Positions 43,346-55,821 of a stretch of 64,000 nt of DNA are shown here, one piece after another. Source of the DNA: Rapana venosa (lineage: Eukaryota > Mollusca > Gastropoda > Neogastropoda > Muricidae); assembly GCA_028751875.1 (NCBI GenBank), contig CM054162.1:8513730-8577729 (forward strand), given 5' to 3'. Position 1 is the stretch's first letter; each line of letters starts with the position of its first letter. Position numbers and translations under genes: made by a program. The notes under the pieces are model-generated. The model saw only the letters and a program-made list of their open reading frames with translations, was not told where the DNA came from and did not search any database.

Positions 43346-44070
43346 GAACGCTCTGTCAGCAACCTGTTTGTGGTCTGTCATATGAGCGCAAAACTGGCGT
43401 CACGGCTGCCTGTTAAGCCGCCTGACAAGTTCAGGCCCAGCGCATCTTGACTTCAGCGCGGATGAGAATTGTCTCTTTTTGAAGACTTTTTAAAAATACT
43501 CTTATTAAGAAAGGCAGAAAAAGACCAAGAAGGCAGAACATAGACCAGAAGGTTGTGACAGGAGAAGAAAAGGAACAAGCAGAAACACAGAAAAGAAAAG
43601 GAATTCCCTAGCACAGAGAATTTTTTTCCAGAAGTGGGGATGCTATTTATACTGGACCCAGCCCCCCCCCTCCCCGCCCGCTTCCCACAGGGGACAATGG
43701 AGATAGAAATAAGGAAAATCTTCACACAGACCTTCAGACCAGTGGGGAAGATGTTACATACTGACAAGCCACCGTCTAAAAAAAAGAAAAAAAAAAACAA
43801 AGAAAAAACAAAAAGAGAGAGAGAAAAAAAAAAAAACAAGAAAACAAAGGAAACCCACCTGGGCGGGTTGGTGGGCTTGGGGGGAGTAATGACATATTAG
43901 CTGACAGTAATCCTATTCTTCTAACAACTGTCAACAACCAAACACAAGCTAAAACGGCTACCTCAACTATGTTTGGCAAGGGTAAGAAGACTTTAGGCTT
44001 TGACAACTGATTGGTATGGCTTTTTATTGGGTTTGCTTTTGTTTTGTCTCTGTTGTTGTTTGTACTTTTC
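43345..44070 (+). repeat. Rep-2 (third copy) and A-rich flank
   Basis: 43,370-43,660 aligns with 29,785-30,060: TGTCATATGAGCGCAAAACT, CGCCTGACAAGTTCAGGCCC, GACCAAGAAGGCAGAACATA and GGGGATGCTATTTATACTGG. The reading frame conserved in the arms is broken here. The remainder is A-rich and unrecognised. Confidence 0.7.
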
Positions 44071-44874
44071 AGTTACCTCAGCTGGAGCAAGAGCAGTGGG
44101 AAAACTGTGTGGGGCATGCGACCGCGTCTGTCCTGACTGCTCTGCTGTCTGTCCTGTCTGTCTGTTTCTCGGTCATGCCCTGTTTAACTGTCTGTCCAGT
44201 TTGTCGTCGGTCTGGTCTCTCTACTCTCCTCTCTGTCTGTATTCGCTGTCTCTCTGTATCCCCGCCCTACCATCCCTCCGTTCACCATCCCCCCTCATCT
44301 CACATCTCTCTTTGTGTGTGTCTTCTCTCCTCCTCCCTCTCTTCCTCTCTCTCAACTCCTTTCCACTCCCTCTCTCTCTCTCCCTCGTCTCTCTCTCTTT
44401 TCCCCTCTCTCTCCATCTCTCTCTCCCCCTCCACTCTCCTCCTTCACTACTCTCTCTCCTTCGCGCGTGTCTCCCCCTCTCCTCCCCTCCATCACCTCTC
44501 TCTTCCCCACTACTCTCTCTCCCTCTCTCTCCCTCCTTCTCTCGTCTCTTTCTCTCCCCTCGCTCTCCTCCTTCTATCTACAATTGTATCCTGGTGACAT
44601 GCTTTATTCAGATTTAATAATACAGTTTTTTATTGCGTAAGTTGACTGTATTTGAGATTCATAAGGAATGTTTTATTTTGATCCAGCTTGATTTTGAGCT
44701 AGCCAATTCATGTGTAGCTAATTCCAAAGATGCAGATCGTCCTTATTCTTTTAATGTACCGATACAGATATTCCATAAAAGATTTGAAATTTTTGGCATT
44801 GATGCTTGGTGAGAGTGAAATCCGCGCGCGTGCGCCGTGTGTGTGTACGTGTGGGTGTGTGTGTGTGTGCGTGT

Positions 44875-44905
<31 letters not shown>

Positions 44906-46580
44906 GTGTACGTCTGTACGTGTACGTGTGCATGGGGGATGCAAATTGCTATACAATATTGTTTCATGTAGTATTAACCTATTGCTGTTGCTTTCCCATA
45001 AAGCACAAAGAATCTTTCGACGTTTCTGTTAGCCAAAATTGATACTATTTACGTGGTTTGTTCTCCTTTATATTATGGAGGTTTTGCTTTGTTTTGGTTC
45101 TGTCTTTTTGGTTTTGGCTTTGTTTTTTTTGGCGAGGGGGAGATTATTCGGTTGTTCCCTCTCCACCCCTTGTTGTTGTTGCCGCTTTTGTTTTGCTCTT
45201 GTGTTTTTTTGCTATTTCTCTCGTTTTTCTTTCTAGTGTTTTCTGTTTTTGCGTTTCTTTCTTACTTGTTGCTACTGTTACTCTCTTCCTCTCCTCTCCC
45301 TCTCTCTTCTATCTCTCTCTACTCAATATCCTTCTTCACTTCTCTTCTCCTCTCTCTTCATCATCATCACTCTCACTCTCTCTTTCTCTCTCTTGAGTGA
45401 TTTTTGTGGGGATTTTTGTGTAGTATATTTTCCCGTAAACTGTTGAGTGTATTGCTATGGCTTTATTTAATTTTATTATCAATATATCCATAAGGGACGG
45501 GGACTGATGTTAAAAAGCACATGGTTGCTTATTCATTATCCCGAAATAAAAGATTTTTGATCATTGTCATTGTCTCTTCTCCTCTCTCTCTACACCCTCT
45601 CTCTCCGTCCTTCTCTCTCCATCTTTCTCTCTCTCTGCACTCCCCTCTCTCTCTCCATCCCATCTCTCTCTCAATCCCCTCTCTCCTTCTCCCTCTCGCT
45701 TTTTTCTCTCCCTCCCCCCCTCCTCTCTCATCCCCCTCTCCCTCTCTCTCTCCCCCCTCTCTCTCTCCCCTCTCTCTCCCCAAACCCCTCTCCCTCAGTC
45801 TCCTTTCTCTCATCTCGCTGTCTCTCTCTTTCTTTCTCTCTCTTTCTCTCTCCCTCTTCCTCTTGCTCTCTCTCCATCCCCTCTCCCTCCCCGTCCCTCC
45901 CTCTCCTCCCCTCTCTCTATCTCTCTCCACCTCAAACTATAATAATTATACATATATAAACACCACGACCACGAGAGAAGCTAACTGACAGTAATGCCGC
46001 AATCTCACACACAGCAGTCCCACCATCCAGTTTCCTACGATCAACATCGCTCGACTTATTATAACAAGTGCTTGTAGATTCATCCTAGACATACACTAGT
46101 TCTTTGCCTCTCTCTTCCTCTGTCTATAGGTCTGTCTGTCTGCGTCTCGTCTGCTGGCTTGGCTGCTGTCTGTCTGCTTCTTTCTGTGTGTCTGTTTTGT
46201 CTGTTTGTAAACACCATCTGTTGTCACTAATAAGACTTCATTCCTTACAGGTGGTTATATAATTCATCTAAGATATTCCTGTCTGTCTGTCTTCCAATCT
46301 GTCTGTCTGTCTGTCTGTCAACACCATCTGTTGTCATTGAAAAGACTTCATGACTCTCAAGTGGTTATATGAATTCATCTCAGATATTCCTGTCTGTCTG
46401 TCTGTCTCTGTGTCAGCACCATCTGTTGTTATTGATAAGACCCCATGCATTACAAGTGATTGTCTAAAATTCACTTACATATACCTCCGGTCAAGTCAAG
46501 TCAAGTCATGTCAAATTTTAATTCCAGATGGTACATTGATAAAGCCATAGCATTTGCTTATTTCTTCATCAAGCCATCTA
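44070..46580. repeat. Second TC tract and TCTG satellite block
   Basis: Matches 3,619-4,765 in the same orientation: GGAGCAAGAGCAGTGGG and a TC/CCCT tract (44,150-44,575), then satellite units from 45,960 with CACCATCTGTTGTCA and GAATTCATCT, and a CAAGT run ending TTTTAATTCCAGATGG. The copy carries an extra segment at about 44,580-45,560 that includes GT/TACG repeats (44,838-44,932), T-rich DNA, and a Rep-1 copy at 45,485-45,570 (GGGACGGGGACTGATG, AAAGCACATGGTTGCTTATT). Confidence 0.8.
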
Positions 46581-46599
46581 TCTAAGGTTAGGTCAGTAG

Positions 46600-49500
46600 G
46601 AGTCAGGTCAAGGTCCTCTGCTACCGGTAATCATGTAAAACCCGGTACCGACCTGTGACATGCGGGGAGTCAACACCACCCAAAAATCACGCCTGCGGAG
46701 AGAGATGGGCGCCGCCAGGCTACCTTTTGCCCAAGACACGCCTAAATGGACGGACGAAATAAAGGAATATACCGGACGGTCGCCGCGCCTCCCGGGTCCA
46801 ACAAGGCCCGCGCCTCCGCTGCCACAGGTCGGAGGCGCAAGGTGCTACTGGTGGAACCCCTACAAAAAAATCAAAGGAAGGGACCTACATCACCATCGCA
46901 ACATAGAACGTCAGAAGTCTGGCCCAAACAGGCAAACTCCAAGAACTGCTATATCGAACGACTGGACAGGTACAATACCTGGCAATCTGGTCGGTCCACT
47001 GTGAGGTCAGATTGAAAGAGCACGGTGAGACCTCCATACTGATCGAGGTCATATCCACAATCGCGGGGAGCAGGACAAGCATATCAATGCGTAGGCATCT
47101 TGTCAACAAGAACATCAAGAATCTCGGGTAATAAGGATAACTACCCAGCAAACAGCCGGCTTATGGCGCATCCGCCTCAGGGCAAGCCCCATTCAACACA
47201 CAGTGATCAAGCCTACGCACCAACAACGTGATCACGATGATGAAGTCGTAGAGGAATTCTACAACCAACTACAGGGCATCATCGATAAGTTAACAAGAAA
47301 GAACATCTTGCATCATCCAGGGAGACCTGGAACGCCAAGGTGGGCGGAGACGCAATGAAAGACGGAGCAAATTCCTGCGGTCCCCTCCTGTAATGCGATC
47401 AACCAATGAGCGAGGACTCCGACACTGGACATATTGCCAGCTACAACGACACGGCCGCCTCGCTCAATACTCCCTGGAGAACACAAGGCATCCCGACGCT
47501 GGACATGGAATGCAACCCAAATGATCCATCAAACCTGATTGACTACATCCTGTGCATAACGGTTCGATCTGGCATAACAGAGCCAAGAAGAGACATTTCC
47601 CAGGTGCCAGACATGGGCAGCGATCATGCCTCGTGCTTCTGAACTTTAGATCCCGATTGAATGAAGACCAAAAAGACAAAGAACACCATACTCCAGTCAA
47701 CCTGGACAAACAGAAAGGACCCCACCATCGCCGAGTCCTTCCAATCAACAATAATGAGGGAAATTCAGCACCACTCTCGGCCACTAATGAAGAAGATGCC
47801 GAAACGATGACACCAGTTTGAAAGCACAAGGTGATGACTGAGACAAGCAAAGCATAGCTTCATGGCAAACACTGGCCGAAAAACACAACCAGTGTCACAG
47901 ATGAAATCTTGAATATGTGTGACAAACGACGAGGACCTGAGAGGATCAAAGAACACTACAGAGCAGTTTGAGTCACAGAGAAGTAAACAAGAAGATCAGG
48001 AGAACATGAGGAAGACCAAGGAGGAATGGCTAGAGAAACAAGTACAGAAAATCGAAGAGAGCCTGACAAAGAATAATAGCAGAAGAGCATACCAGATGTG
48101 AAACCTCACCAAACAGAAACGGCAAGAGTCTGTAACATCAGGACAAAGAAGCGGAATTGCCTAACAAAAAGAAGGAATCATTGGCAGATTGAAACGGAAA
48201 TACTGTCCGAACTCTACAAACATCAGCCTAGCGAACCCCAGCGTACTTGACAAGCCAAGCCTCTCGAATAAAGAACAACTTCCCTATACCTACACAGGAA
48301 GTAGAAGTACAATTTAGATCGCTGAAGAACAGGAAAATGAGCCGAATCGACAACATCCCAGCAGCGCTGATCCAACACGGGAAACAGTGACAGACATTCC
48401 TTAAAAGTATCTGCAACAAAGATCTGGCAGACCGAGAGTGGCCTACACCATGGAACCAATCAACTCATCATCACTCCCCCCCAAGAAAGGAAATCTCCAG
48501 CAGTGCCACAAACTACAGACAATCACCTCATAATTCATGCCTGTAAAGTCATGCTGAAAGTGATCCTGAACCAGAAGGCTGAAACCACAGGCAGAAGAGA
48601 TCAATCGCCGAAGAGCAGGCGCCGGTTTCCGCTCAATAGAAGCACCACAGAACAGATAATTCAAACCTAGGGTCTGTGTGAGAAATACACACCAGCATCA
48701 ACAAGAACTCTTCACGTCTTCTTGATTTTAAGAAACCGTCATAGAGATATGGCATAGACCGCTCTGTGGCCACCAAAACATTCCACATGGGCCAGAAGCT
48801 GATCCACACCATCAAGGAGAACACTACTCTCTAAAGGCCATCATCGCCGTACTCGTACAGGCACGTAGGGAAAGGTTCCGTACCTCAGTTGGGGTCCGAC
48901 AGGGACATTGTCCTGCTGTCCGCCGACTACTATTTAACATTTTCCTCGAACGCATCAAGGACTACCGCCTTGGAAGAACCAGAAAGGGGGGTGCGGGGGG
49001 GGGGGCGACAGGCAAGAGTCCAGCATTGGAGGGCGAACAATCGAACCAACCTTCATGTTTGCCGATGACATTGACGTCTGGCAGGAAAGAAGAGGAACTG
49101 GCCAAACCTATGAACAGCCCTGGACGCAAATATCCTCACGATACGCATGGAAATCACGCCCGAGAAAACCAGCACATGTCAAACAGTGCCAGCCAATATC
49201 CACCAAGATTCACACTCAGCGGAAGAAAGAATCTGGAGACCAGTTGACACATTCAATACCGTTTGAGCCATCAAATAATGAGGAGGGGATCGAAGACCCG
49301 AAATCCTACAAGAGCGGCACACAAACAGCAGCACAATGCAAGACTGAAGACCATATGAGAGACAGAAACATCCCTCTCGGAACAAGGTAAAGTTACTAAT
49401 CGCACTTAGTCAACCTCAATCATGCATTACGCATGTGAGGCATGGAACAACTGAACGCATACCTACAAAGGAGATCCAAGCAGTAAAATGAAATGCCTTC

Positions 49501-49840
49501 AAAGGCCTCCTGGCATCCTCATAGAAAGGACCATGTCACCAACAATGAAGTCCGGCAGAATGATCACTCAACCAGTGTGGGACTATGAAGACCTACTGAC
49601 CACCTGGCGAAAAAGAGGAAACTCAGATGTATGGATATCGTAACACCTCACTTAAGGACTTGCACAAGACCATCCTGCAAGGAACATTTCAGCGGGAAGA
49701 GAAGACTGGGCAGACAGAGGAGAAAGTGGGCCGAACGCAAGCACACGTAGAAGACCGGCAACCTGCCCAGCCCCCTAAGGGAGCGCAAGAAAGACAGGAA
49801 GTAGATACAGGCAGAAAGACCAGTAGACCACCTATCCGCC
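46600..49840 (+). mobile_element. LINE-B2: near full-length RTE-like LINE, decayed
   Basis: 5' lead 46,600-46,890. The APE endonuclease has RSLAQTGKLQELL (46,912-46,960, split by a frameshift), a HDDEVVEEFYNQLQGII block (47,230-47,290) and MGSDHASCF at 47,613-47,639. Linker: KEEWLEKQVQKIEESLTK (48,020-48,075). RT: SLKNRKMSRIDNIPA (48,312-48,361), EEQAGAGF-like block (48,610), SVGVRQG (48,886-48,906) and FADDID with the FADD codons at 49,058-49,069. C-terminus: THVEDRQPAQ region after 49,740, where it fuses with DR1. A G run at about 48,999 interrupts the thumb. The order and about 3.2 kb length match a complete element. Many indels; not functional. Confidence 0.88.
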
Positions 49841-50721
49841 ATTCTTTGCTTTGTTGTGGTTGTGGGTGTCGTATTCATCAATTCAAATTCAAAAACTTTA
49901 TATCCTAGAGACACGAGAAATTCGATAGGTCACCCAGCCCCACATAAAAACAATCCAACAATGTAATCCATCATCATCATCACTCTTCCCTTGCGTCGGG
50001 ACGACCGTTGGGGAACACCGCACGGCGACGCTGCAAGTGGACCGCCAAATGGTACTGTCCTGGGCTGTCTTTCAGGAGGTCCGGTACAGTGAGCCCGTCT
50101 CACATCCTTGCAACGGCAGCTCAAAACATCAGGAAAAAACCCGACTCTTTTAGTTTGCGCTGGGGCACGTTCACGTCGGTAACCTAAATACCATCTGGCT
50201 GCTATCATAAGCACACGCGCGTCCAGGCGGGTCCAATGAGCTCAGCGTCTCGCGGTGCCAGCCACATTCCTTCTTTGCTGTCTATTAGCGACTGGGCGAA
50301 TTTCTATTTGAAAGCGGTTATTTATCATTCGCTGCTGAATGTCCTACTTGATTTGTACATACTCATGACTTTAGTGAACAAAACTTTAATACCTGCTTTT
50401 ACCTTGTTTGTGGCGACGGTTAGACAGCACAAATTAGTTAACCTAATTTTAAACTTTTTTTTTTTAACACAAACATGGTGATCTCCCAAGAAACGAACGG
50501 CTGAGTGTTACGTGTGTGTGTGTGTGTCTGTGTGGTGTTGTGTGTGTAAGTAAGTCATGTTAAGTAAGAAGTAAATTAAGTCTCAGACAACCCAAAAATA
50601 CGGAGACTGAATCAGACAGAGAGGAAAGAGAGAGAGAGGGGGAGGGGGAGGAGAGAGAGAAGCGAGAGGGGGGGGGGAGAGATCTCACCTTTGTGTGGAG
50701 TGAGTGCGCGTGTGTGTTGTG

Positions 50722-50752
<31 letters not shown>

Positions 50753-52553
50753 TGGTGGCTCCCCCTGCATGCATGCGTGTGTATGGTTATTGTGTGTGTG
50801 TGTGTGTCGTGTGTGTGTGTGTGGTGTGTGTTCGTCCCTGCATGCTGCGTGTGCCTGTGTATGTTATATGTGTGTGGTGTGTGTGTGAGCGGGGATGTAG
50901 TGTGCCGTGTGTGCGGGCGCGCGCGTGTAGCGATTGCGCGTGGTGTGTGTTCCGTGTGTGTGTGTGTGTGTGTGTGTTGTGGTGATCGCCACAGCACTCA
51001 CAGATGTGCCAGTGCTTCCTGGCTGTGAGGTGTCAGTTTCAAGTGTTAACGTTATCTCTCAAGCACATGTTGTGCCTATGCGCATCTTCTGTAGTTACAT
51101 GTTGTCTGGGTTGCAACACGCGACGCGAGTGTATGAGTGTGCGGGCGCGAGCGTCATGAGTGAGACTATATAAATACGGTATGCGTACAGTATTATACTG
51201 TCCATTTTGTGTGGTGTAAATTTGTCTGCTTGTGTGTGTATGTGTGTGTGTGCACGTGCGCTCATGTGTGCTGTGTTTATTTATTTGCTTATTCTTTTAT
51301 TTCAAGATAATGGCAATAAGCATCATGTGCTTTTTAAAAACTAGTTTCCCGTTAAATGCAGTTTTGTAAATTTTGTCATGCCGTATTTGTGTGTGTGTAT
51401 TTTCTATTCTGCTTTTTTCTTTTTGCGCGTGTCAGCTTTTGATGTCAAAGTGCATAGGGCCTGTGTGCAAGTTTTTGTGGATTTTTTTTTACACATCACA
51501 CAGGGACGGATTAGTAGAGTAACATCTTGATCACAACAAATTCTTAACACAGCGATCAGAAAATGCTTTTGAACGAGTATCAGAAACATCAGTGAAATAA
51601 AAAACCTGAGCCATTTGTGAGGTATTTGCTTATGACAGTATAGGCGGATACTGACAAGACATCATGTTTTCTAACTGCGTGTTTCTCGGGTTATAATTAT
51701 GATCTGTACTGGAATTGGTTCATGAACAAACTTCAGCTGTAGCAAGGAGACCACGCTAAAAGCTGAGAAACAGTAGACGTTTATCGTGCTGTACACGCCT
51801 GACCAGCAGGAGCGTGTTTTATAGACAGACAAGCTATCAGATATAGCTGATACTAAAGTACTGCGGCGACTCTCTCCCCACACTCTCCATCACCCTGCCT
51901 CTCACGCGCTGGCCGCGCACGCGGAGCTGGTAGCCGCTACGGGTGTTTATTTATGGCCTCGATTTCTGCAACCAAGGTATATTTCCGCTGCCCCCCAAAA
52001 AGGTTAGTCTGCATTGCAGACTATTCAATGTTTTCCTCTCTATGTTCATTGTTTATCTAAAATAAGTATGTCGCTTTTCTTTAGAGAGAGATTAGAAATG
52101 TCAGTTTTTGTGATTGTGTTTCTTTCTTCACTGCACCTCGCCTTTTATCTCATGTCTGTTTTGAAACTGGCTGTCACAACAACCAGTATGAAAAAAGTAC
52201 ATGGAGTTATTGGACGCTAAAAGAAAGCTCTGTTTAAAGCTCATTTTAAAAAGTGCTTTGCTTGTCATTTTAAACAATTCTCCACTGTGCAAGAGGATGT
52301 GTGAACAGACAACAAGGGTACAATCTTTAGGCTGACACGGCTACAGGCTGAAGCCCCTAGTCTTGGCTACCAGCTTTCGATTTGCCTCTGGTTATTCTAA
52401 ATTCCCCAGCCCTGCCAGCTGCCAGTCCATGAAACTTTGGCTGGGAAACTATACGCGAGGGTTTTGAGAAGCAGTGCTTGATCGTTGATTTCCAGCTTTT
52501 GCGTGGTTGTTCCCTGCCTCCTTGCTCCCTTTCACCCATTCCCTGCAGGACTG
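49740..52553 (+). repeat. Direct repeat DR1, copy 2 (with Rep-3 and LINE 3' tail)
   Basis: 49,740-50,134 matches 33,390-33,751 with several indels, including Rep-3, the target-site duplication region and the GAT tail. From about 50,135 to 52,553 no difference from 33,752-36,170 was seen at the points checked. The match ends abruptly at CCCTGCAGGACTG, after which a different LINE (B1) follows. Content is as for copy 1: GT/GC microsatellites, a Rep-1-like segment at 51,288-51,373 and the LINE-B3 3' part. Confidence 0.9.
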
Positions 52554-52559
52554 AAAAAT

Positions 52560-54720
52560 TTTAAAGAAAAGAGAAAAAAAAATCCCGAAAAAAACATCAA
52601 AGGGAAAAACCCAAAGAGGTCCTGACTTTTAAAACCCAAATGGGCGGAACAGTTGGTCATTTGGAACGGAGAGCCCAAACGCAGGGACTACTCCTGGAGT
52701 TTTGCCTCACCCACAGACTACCATTGCCAATACCCTCTATCCCCACAAGCAGTCAAGGAGGACAACCTGGCATGCGCCAAACGGCAAGGATCCATAACCA
52801 AATAGATTTATCTAAACAAAAACGGCGCTTCAAATCCAGCAATCAACAAGCCAAAACAAAACCCTACCCTGGAGCTGACAAGGCAGCACCAGACCTGGCT
52901 GCATTCAAAATGAAGCTGAAGAAAAAAAACCCTGCAAACCCAGTATCAAATTTGACTGAACAAACTGAAGATCCAGATGTCGAGGAGATCTTCCAAGCAA
53001 ACTTGCGGACTTTTGCGAAATAACCTCCTGGACAATGACATCATGACCTCACCAACAACTTTAATGAGGCAGCCGAGAAACAGCAAGGAGTACTCGGTCG
53101 TCAGAGAATAAACACCACCATGGACTACCAATGACATCTTGACCTCCGATACAAGAAGAGCACTGAAACCAACCAGTCTAACCCAAAAAATACCGGGAGG
53201 CCAACAATCTGGAAGAAGTCATTTTAAAGGCCAGAGAGAAGTATCAGTGATCAATTGATAGATCGAAAAAAGCATGAAAGGGGGCAACATAAAAAGGATA
53301 CCAAAACCCTAAGAAACTCACAAAACCACTTCAAACCAAATCATCATATTAAAAGACAGCTCCGAAACCTCCCAGAAAGTTTCGCTGCATTGAACGGTCT
53401 AGATTGTCAAAAACTAACAATACCCAATCCAACCTGACAAGAGCAAATAAAAGGAAGCAGGCACAATCAAGAGACCCCCATTACCTATACTGAGGGAGAA
53501 GTGGAAAAGCCTCGCAGTTACCGTAGGAAGCCCCCAGGGAGCAGACAACATACAGCAGGCTGCCAACATGTGCGAAACATTATCACACAGTTAAGCATCT
53601 GTCAAAGTTTGGGGGACAAAACAGGGCCAACAGAATGGACACAATCACTCATCATACCTCTGCCCAAGAAGGGGATTTAGCCAATGCAAAACTATAGGAA
53701 CAATCAGCCTCACAGCAAGCCAGCAATCATGCCAAAGTATTGAATCGACTCAAGAAGGAGGCAGAAAACACCTGCAGAGGAACAAGCTGGGTTTTAGGGC
53801 AGGCAGGAAGCACATCGAACAGATTTTTACTGCCCCATCGATAAAACTTTTCACATCAAGAGACCTTTCCACAACTTCACGACTTCAAGAAGGCTTTCGA
53901 CAGAGTATGGCACAAGGCCTGTGCAGGTCCTCAGAAAGTTGCATTGAGAAGGACTAGTGCAAACCATCAAGCATATACAACACCGAAGCAGTGCGTCCTT
54001 CTAACAATAGGTCGAGACACTTCAAAACCACAGTGGGTCCGACAAGGTGCCTGTTATCTCCAGTCCTGTTTAATCTGTTCTTGGAAAACATTAAAGAGAG
54101 AGAACCCAATTGGCGGCAGACCCCCAACAAATTGCGGTTTGCCATGACATTGACCCCATGGCGAAGTACACAGAGCTGCAAGATCTTACACCAATTGAGA
54201 ACAGAGCTGAGCAATGGGTGGGGGAGCTCGAGAAACGTAGACTGTGAACACAACGAGCAACGCCACTGCTAAATTAATACGGCCACACTGAGGAGGGAGA
54301 CCTTTTAAATACTTGGCCTAACTCACAAAGGACGGCATCGACAAGAAATCAAAATCAGACTAGCCATGGCACATCTTATGCAAAACCCCCCCATTTTGGG
54401 GAAAAAAGAACAGTTTCCCAAAAACAAAAAAACTTCAAACCCAAATTCGCTTCCTCTTACGAATTAAACCTGGGCATTACCTGAAGCACAAAGCAATCCA
54501 TGTTTTTAAAAAAAGCCAAAAAAAATGTGGGGGAATTGGAGAAAAAAGAAGACCAATTTTTCAAAACCAAATAACACGGCTGCAGGCCACAAGGGAACCC
54601 CTTCTCACAACGTCAAGAAGAAAAAGCTGACTGGGTTCCCCGTCACCCCCCCCAAAACCCGCCAAAAAACAACCCCGCAGGGAACATCGAATGGAAAAAG
54701 GGGAAACAGGAAAGCATTTA
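52560..54720 (+). mobile_element. LINE-B1 copy 3 (endonuclease to C-terminus, many small deletions)
   Basis: Begins inside the endonuclease at the equivalent of the IIIIQGDFN block and includes ANTLYPHKQSRRTTWHA (frameshifted, about 52,710-52,775). RT motifs are QAGF (about 53,786), a FKKAFDRVWH counterpart at 53,885-53,915, VGPTRC-type (from GVRQGC), and RFAMTLTPW where one missing base destroys FADD (about 54,138-54,165). C-terminal words ITRLAGHKEP and KKLTGFPVT (54,570-54,650) correspond to the B1 consensus. The density of single-base deletions is much higher than in the 5,690-8,235 copy and probably includes sequencing error. No GAT tail is visible. Confidence 0.85.
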
Positions 54721-55321
54721 TGGAAAAAAAAAAAGGTGGTTTGGCATATGAAAAGGAGACCGAGATTAGGAGGTTACACGAAACTTTGTTTTAACCCCCA
54801 ATACGGGTGTGTTTTTAAAATTTTAATTTTTATTTTTTTTTTTTTCTTTGTGGGTTGCTCTCTTAAACCCAAATTCTAACACACCCTTTAAACCGCACTC
54901 CTCCCCCCACTCTGTCTCTTACCTCAGACAATGGGGCCATAAAAATGGTCCTAAGGCTACCTCAAAAAAACAATGCAACCAATAAAAAAAATGACATTGC
55001 ACATACATTTAATGATGGGGAAAGATTTCATTTATTGGCTTTGCTGAATCCCGCCTTTTTCAAAAATAACTGATGCAAACATGCACCTTCCCAAGATTTA
55101 CCAAATATTTCGCCAAGACCCTACAAACCAAAAAATAAGGGTTTTTAACATATTTTGCATTTCATTTGCTGTCAAAGGGAAAACAATTTTTATGTTATGA
55201 TTATCAATCGATTGGGGAGAAATCAAAATTTAAACCATAGTCACTTTTATAGGATTCATAAACAAAATCCGTCAAAACCCCCCAATTTGGTTTTAAGATT
55301 CAATTCTCTAATGGGTAAGGA
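54720..55321. other. No recognisable feature
   Basis: AT-rich sequence with homopolymer noise between LINE-B1 and the scaffold gap. No motif found on either strand. Confidence 0.6.
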
Positions 55322-55821
55322 NNNNNNNNNNNNNNNNNNNNNNNNNNNNNNNNNNNNNNNNNNNNNNNNNNNNNNNNNNNNNNNNNNNNNNNNNNNNNNN
55401 NNNNNNNNNNNNNNNNNNNNNNNNNNNNNNNNNNNNNNNNNNNNNNNNNNNNNNNNNNNNNNNNNNNNNNNNNNNNNNNNNNNNNNNNNNNNNNNNNNNN
55501 NNNNNNNNNNNNNNNNNNNNNNNNNNNNNNNNNNNNNNNNNNNNNNNNNNNNNNNNNNNNNNNNNNNNNNNNNNNNNNNNNNNNNNNNNNNNNNNNNNNN
55601 NNNNNNNNNNNNNNNNNNNNNNNNNNNNNNNNNNNNNNNNNNNNNNNNNNNNNNNNNNNNNNNNNNNNNNNNNNNNNNNNNNNNNNNNNNNNNNNNNNNN
55701 NNNNNNNNNNNNNNNNNNNNNNNNNNNNNNNNNNNNNNNNNNNNNNNNNNNNNNNNNNNNNNNNNNNNNNNNNNNNNNNNNNNNNNNNNNNNNNNNNNNN
55801 NNNNNNNNNNNNNNNNNNNNN
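55322..55821. other. Assembly gap of 500 N
   Basis: Exactly 500 N, the same size as the first gap. It separates contigs B and C and truncates the LINE ORF1 that lies on its right. Confidence 0.99.
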
